Shown piece by piece: positions 22,926-24,757 of a DNA stretch of 24,757 nucleotides. This DNA comes from an uncultured Marvinbryantia sp. Its GTDB lineage: Bacteria > Bacillota > Clostridia > Lachnospirales > Lachnospiraceae. The notes below the pieces were generated by a model, which worked only from the letters and a program-made list of their open reading frames with translations, was not told the origin of the DNA and made no database searches. How positions within the stretch are numbered: position 1 is the first letter of the stretch; each line of letters begins with the position of its first letter. A program made the translations under genes and the position numbers. Where the stretch lies: assembly GCA_937915375.1 (NCBI GenBank), contig CALDMO010000010.1:1-24757 (forward strand). The letters run 5' to 3'.

Positions 22926-23687
22926 ATGACGCAGGAAAAAATTGCAGAGATTAAGAAAAAACTGGAAACGGCAGAGTGGCAGGAACTGCCGGATCTTTTG
23001 AATAGTTATCGGACAGATGAACGCGCAGGCGTGGCAGCGCTTGTGAAACGCTTTGAAAGAAAATTGGAGCAGGAGCAAAAGGAGAGCGAACGCCTGTATC
23101 AAATGCTTGCTTATGAGCGAGAATATGAGACTGCCGGGTTGATCTGCGGGATTGATGAGGCGGGCAGAGGACCGCTGGCAGGTCCGGTTGTGGCAGGAGC
23201 GGTGATTCTGCCGAAGGATTGCCAGATTCGTTATTTGAATGATTCCAAACAGCTTTCCAAGAAAAAGCGCGAGCAGCTATATGATGAAATCATGGAAAAA
23301 GCACTTGCTGTCGGTGTTGGTATGGCATCGCCGGCAAGGATTGACGAGATCAATATTCTGCAGGCTACCTATGAGGCGATGCGTGAAGCAATCGGAAAGC
23401 TTTCAGAAAAACCGGCGGTACTTTTAAACGACGCGGTGAGAATTCCAGGCGTGGAGATTCAGCAAGTGCCGATCATTAAAGGCGATGCTAAGAGTCTTTC
23501 GATTGCTGCGGCAAGTATTATTGCCAAGGTGACGAGGGACCGTCTGATGGAGGAATATGATAAAATTATGCCGGAATACAGTTTTGCAGGACATAAGGGC
23601 TACGGCAGCGCCGCACATATTGAGGCAATCCGTACCTATGGCCCGTCGCCAATCCACCGGACATCTTTTATTAAAAATTTCGTATAA
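22926..23687 (+). CDS. rnhB: Ribonuclease HII
   Basis: Removes ribonucleotides from DNA by cutting the RNA strand of hybrids. The 253-residue product has an N-terminal helical extension of about 70 residues, common in Firmicutes, then the catalytic core starting CGIDEAGRGPLAGPVVAGAV with Asp77 and Glu78. LNDSKQLSKKKRE and KGDAKSLSIAAASIIAKVTRD follow, with the remaining acidic residues; the end SPIHRTSF is also conserved. AGGAG lies upstream of ATG 22926, and yraN follows after 8 nt. Confidence 0.97.
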   Translation: MTQEKIAEIKKKLETAEWQELPDLLNSYRTDERAGVAALVKRFERKLEQEQKESERLYQMLAYEREYETAGLICGIDEAGRGPLAGPVVAGAVILPKDCQIRYLNDSKQLSKKKREQLYDEIMEKALAVGVGMASPARIDEINILQATYEAMREAIGKLSEKPAVLLNDAVRIPGVEIQQVPIIKGDAKSLSIAAASIIAKVTRDRLMEEYDKIMPEYSFAGHKGYGSAAHIEAIRTYGPSPIHRTSFIKNFV

Positions 23688-23695
23688 GGAGTTTT

Positions 23696-24046
23696 ATGAA
23701 TAGACGCAGAACAGGAAGCGTATATGAACAGATGGCGGCTGTGTATCTGGAGAAGAAGGGGATGCATGTCATTGCCCGCAATTTTCGGACGCGAGGCAGT
23801 GAGATCGATCTAATTGCCAGGGACGATGATTATCTGGTTTTCGTGGAAGTGAAATACCGAAGTGATGCGGCAAAGGGATACGCGCTGGAAGCGGTGGATA
23901 CGCGGAAACAGCGGGCCATTATAGCGGCAGCGAAAGTCTTTCTGCATCGCTTTCGGTTTGCAGAGGATACACCGTGCCGTTTTGATGTGATCGGCATGGA
24001 CGGCAAAGAGATTACCCATATTGAGAATGCATTTTGGATGGAGTGA
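23696..24046 (+). CDS. yraN: YraN/UPF0102 family nuclease-like protein
   Basis: A 116-residue member of UPF0102, regularly found next to rnhB. The fold is PD-(D/E)xK-like, and the expected motif is visible: GSEIDLIARDDDYLVFVEVKYR at about 37-58, with the E-V-K triad. N-terminal GSVYEQMAAVYLEKKG and ARNFRTRG are also typical. AAGGAG precedes ATG 23696. Biochemical activity of the family is not well settled; the motif suggests DNA binding or cleavage, which is inference. Confidence 0.92.
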   Translation: MNRRRTGSVYEQMAAVYLEKKGMHVIARNFRTRGSEIDLIARDDDYLVFVEVKYRSDAAKGYALEAVDTRKQRAIIAAAKVFLHRFRFAEDTPCRFDVIGMDGKEITHIENAFWME

Positions 24047-24051
24047 AGCAG

Positions 24052-24702
24052 ATGAGTAAAGAAATCAACTGGAAGAGAACAGGGACTGTGCCGATATTGG
24101 AAAGTCATGAAAAGGACGGCGTTGTCTGGCTGACCTATCCGGCACTTTCAAAGATTGCCGGTATCCGGCATGGATTTTCTACGCGGCTTGGCGGTGTCAG
24201 CAAGGAACATCTGTACAGCATGAATTTGAGTTTTTTCCAGAGGAGATCAGGAAGAAAATGTGAGGGAGAATTTTCGGCGCATGAGTGCGGTTATTGGCTT
24301 TGCGCCGGAAAATCTGGTATTTTCTGATCAGACGCATACGGCGAATGTGCGTGTAGTAACAGAAGCGGACAGAGGAAAGGGTTACGCTGTTCCAAGAGAT
24401 TATCACGATATAGACGGTCTGGTGACAAATGTGCCGGGATTGATGCTGGCGACATTTTACGCGGATTGTGTTCCGCTGTATTTTGTGGATCCGGTACATA
24501 AGGCAATCGGACTTTCTCATTCGGGGTGGCGGGGAACGGTACAAAAGATTGGCAGGGAGACAGTAGAGATGATGGCAAGAGAGTATGGAAGTCGGCCGGA
24601 AGATCTTTATGCGGCCGTCGGCCCGTCCATTTGTCAGGAATGTTATGAAGTCAGCGAAGATGTGATCGAAGAGTTTAAAAAAGCATTTGAGAAAAGATGG
24701 CA
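24052..24702 (+). pseudogene. pgeF: Disrupted pgeF (purine nucleoside phosphorylase / laccase-domain YfiH family)
   Basis: PgeF-type proteins (YfiH/DUF152) act as zinc-dependent purine nucleoside phosphorylase/adenosine deaminase, and YfiH also edits peptidoglycan precursors. From ATG 24052 (ribosome site in the yraN stop region) the first frame reads normally to YSMNLSF at about 24234. It then leaves the family sequence at a T run, 24231-24236. With one T fewer it continues as SRGDQEENVRENF in the frame that stays open to 24702. The metal-binding residues are all there: QTHTANV, ADCVPLYF and HSGWRGT. After FKKAFEKRWHE the family sequence ends, and an IS-like end begins at 24703, so roughly the last quarter is cut off. 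Two independent lesions argue for a true pseudogene. Confidence 0.88.
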
Positions 24703-24757
24703 TGAACCGACCCCCAAAAGTTAGACCAAAAATCTAACGATTGGGAGGTCGGTTTAT
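24703..24757 (+). mobile_element. Left end of an IS3-family-like insertion sequence (continues beyond the window)
   Basis: From TG at 24703 the sequence TGAACCGACCCCCAAAAG, then TTAGACC, resembles the terminal repeats of IS3-family (IS150-like) elements common in Clostridia. It interrupts pgeF. GGGAGG at 24743-24748 is a ribosome site placed just before AT at 24756-24757, which would become the ATG of the first transposase frame if the next base is G. The identity is inferred from end sequence and context; the transposase and the other end are outside the window. Confidence 0.72.
24705..24754 (+). repeat. Long imperfect hairpin at the IS end covering the transposase ribosome site
   Basis: Arms pair as 24705-24712 with 24747-24754 (8 bp), 24713-24717 with 24741-24745 (5 bp, one bulged A at 24746), and 24720-24725 with 24733-24738 (6 bp, after a 2x2 mismatch); the loop is 7 nt. 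The GGGAGG ribosome site is entirely in the 3' arm. Nothing T-rich follows, so it is not a standard terminator. Confidence 0.75.

Noticed and set aside
1..24757. CRISPR arrays, tRNA or rRNA genes, SRP RNA, prophage genes
   Set aside because: No regularly spaced repeats, no cloverleaf-type or rRNA sequence and no phage genes were seen by eye on either strand; a tRNAscan/Infernal run would settle small RNAs.

Overview
The window looks like a chromosomal housekeeping region of a Gram-positive Clostridia, most likely family Lachnospiraceae. This is inferred from gene order and protein character, not from a database search. The order yceD-rpmF-plsX-acpP-rnc-smc-ftsY-...-ylxM-ffh-rpsP-khpA-rimM-trmD-...-rplS-lepB-rbgA-rnhB-yraN-pgeF is the Firmicutes envelope/translation/SRP supercluster. 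Promoters fit sigma-A consensus, most genes have strong AGGAGG-type ribosome sites, and intrinsic terminators are abundant.

Layout. 1-194: a short segment with an imperfect in-frame direct repeat. 195-1559: an intact PFL/UPF0210 protein, followed by a hairpin. 1685-2748: a decayed accessory patch with remnants of a MNT-type nucleotidyltransferase, its HepT/HI0074-type partner, a P-loop kinase lacking its N-terminus, and a DUF6483-like protein; each is internally deleted or frame-shifted. 2745-4112 (minus): tmcAL. From a divergent intergenic region a class 3-like aldehyde dehydrogenase runs rightward, then the acetate pathway pair pta-ackA. From 8149 onward lies the supercluster: ribosome assembly and phospholipid/fatty acid start genes (yceD, rpmF, plsX, acpP), RNase III, SMC and FtsY, a threonine ammonia-lyase placed between ftsY and ylxM, the SRP pair ylxM-ffh, ribosomal protein and tRNA/rRNA maturation genes (rpsP, khpA, rimM, trmD), an unrecognised coiled-coil protein, rplS, signal peptidase I, the ribosome-assembly GTPase RbgA, RNase HII and YraN.

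The right edge is the second decayed place. pgeF carries a one-base expansion in a T run and is then cut by what looks like the left end of an IS3-family element. That end folds into a long hairpin that would bury the transposase ribosome site.

Most of the window is ordinary core genome. I found no convincing new multi-gene system. The points most worth a second look are the IS-end hairpin, the doubly broken pgeF, the chain of internal deletions at 1.7-2.75 kb, the plus-strand terminator written inside the 3' end of tmcAL, the terminator/promoter overlap before ylxM, and the unrecognised gene between trmD and rplS.
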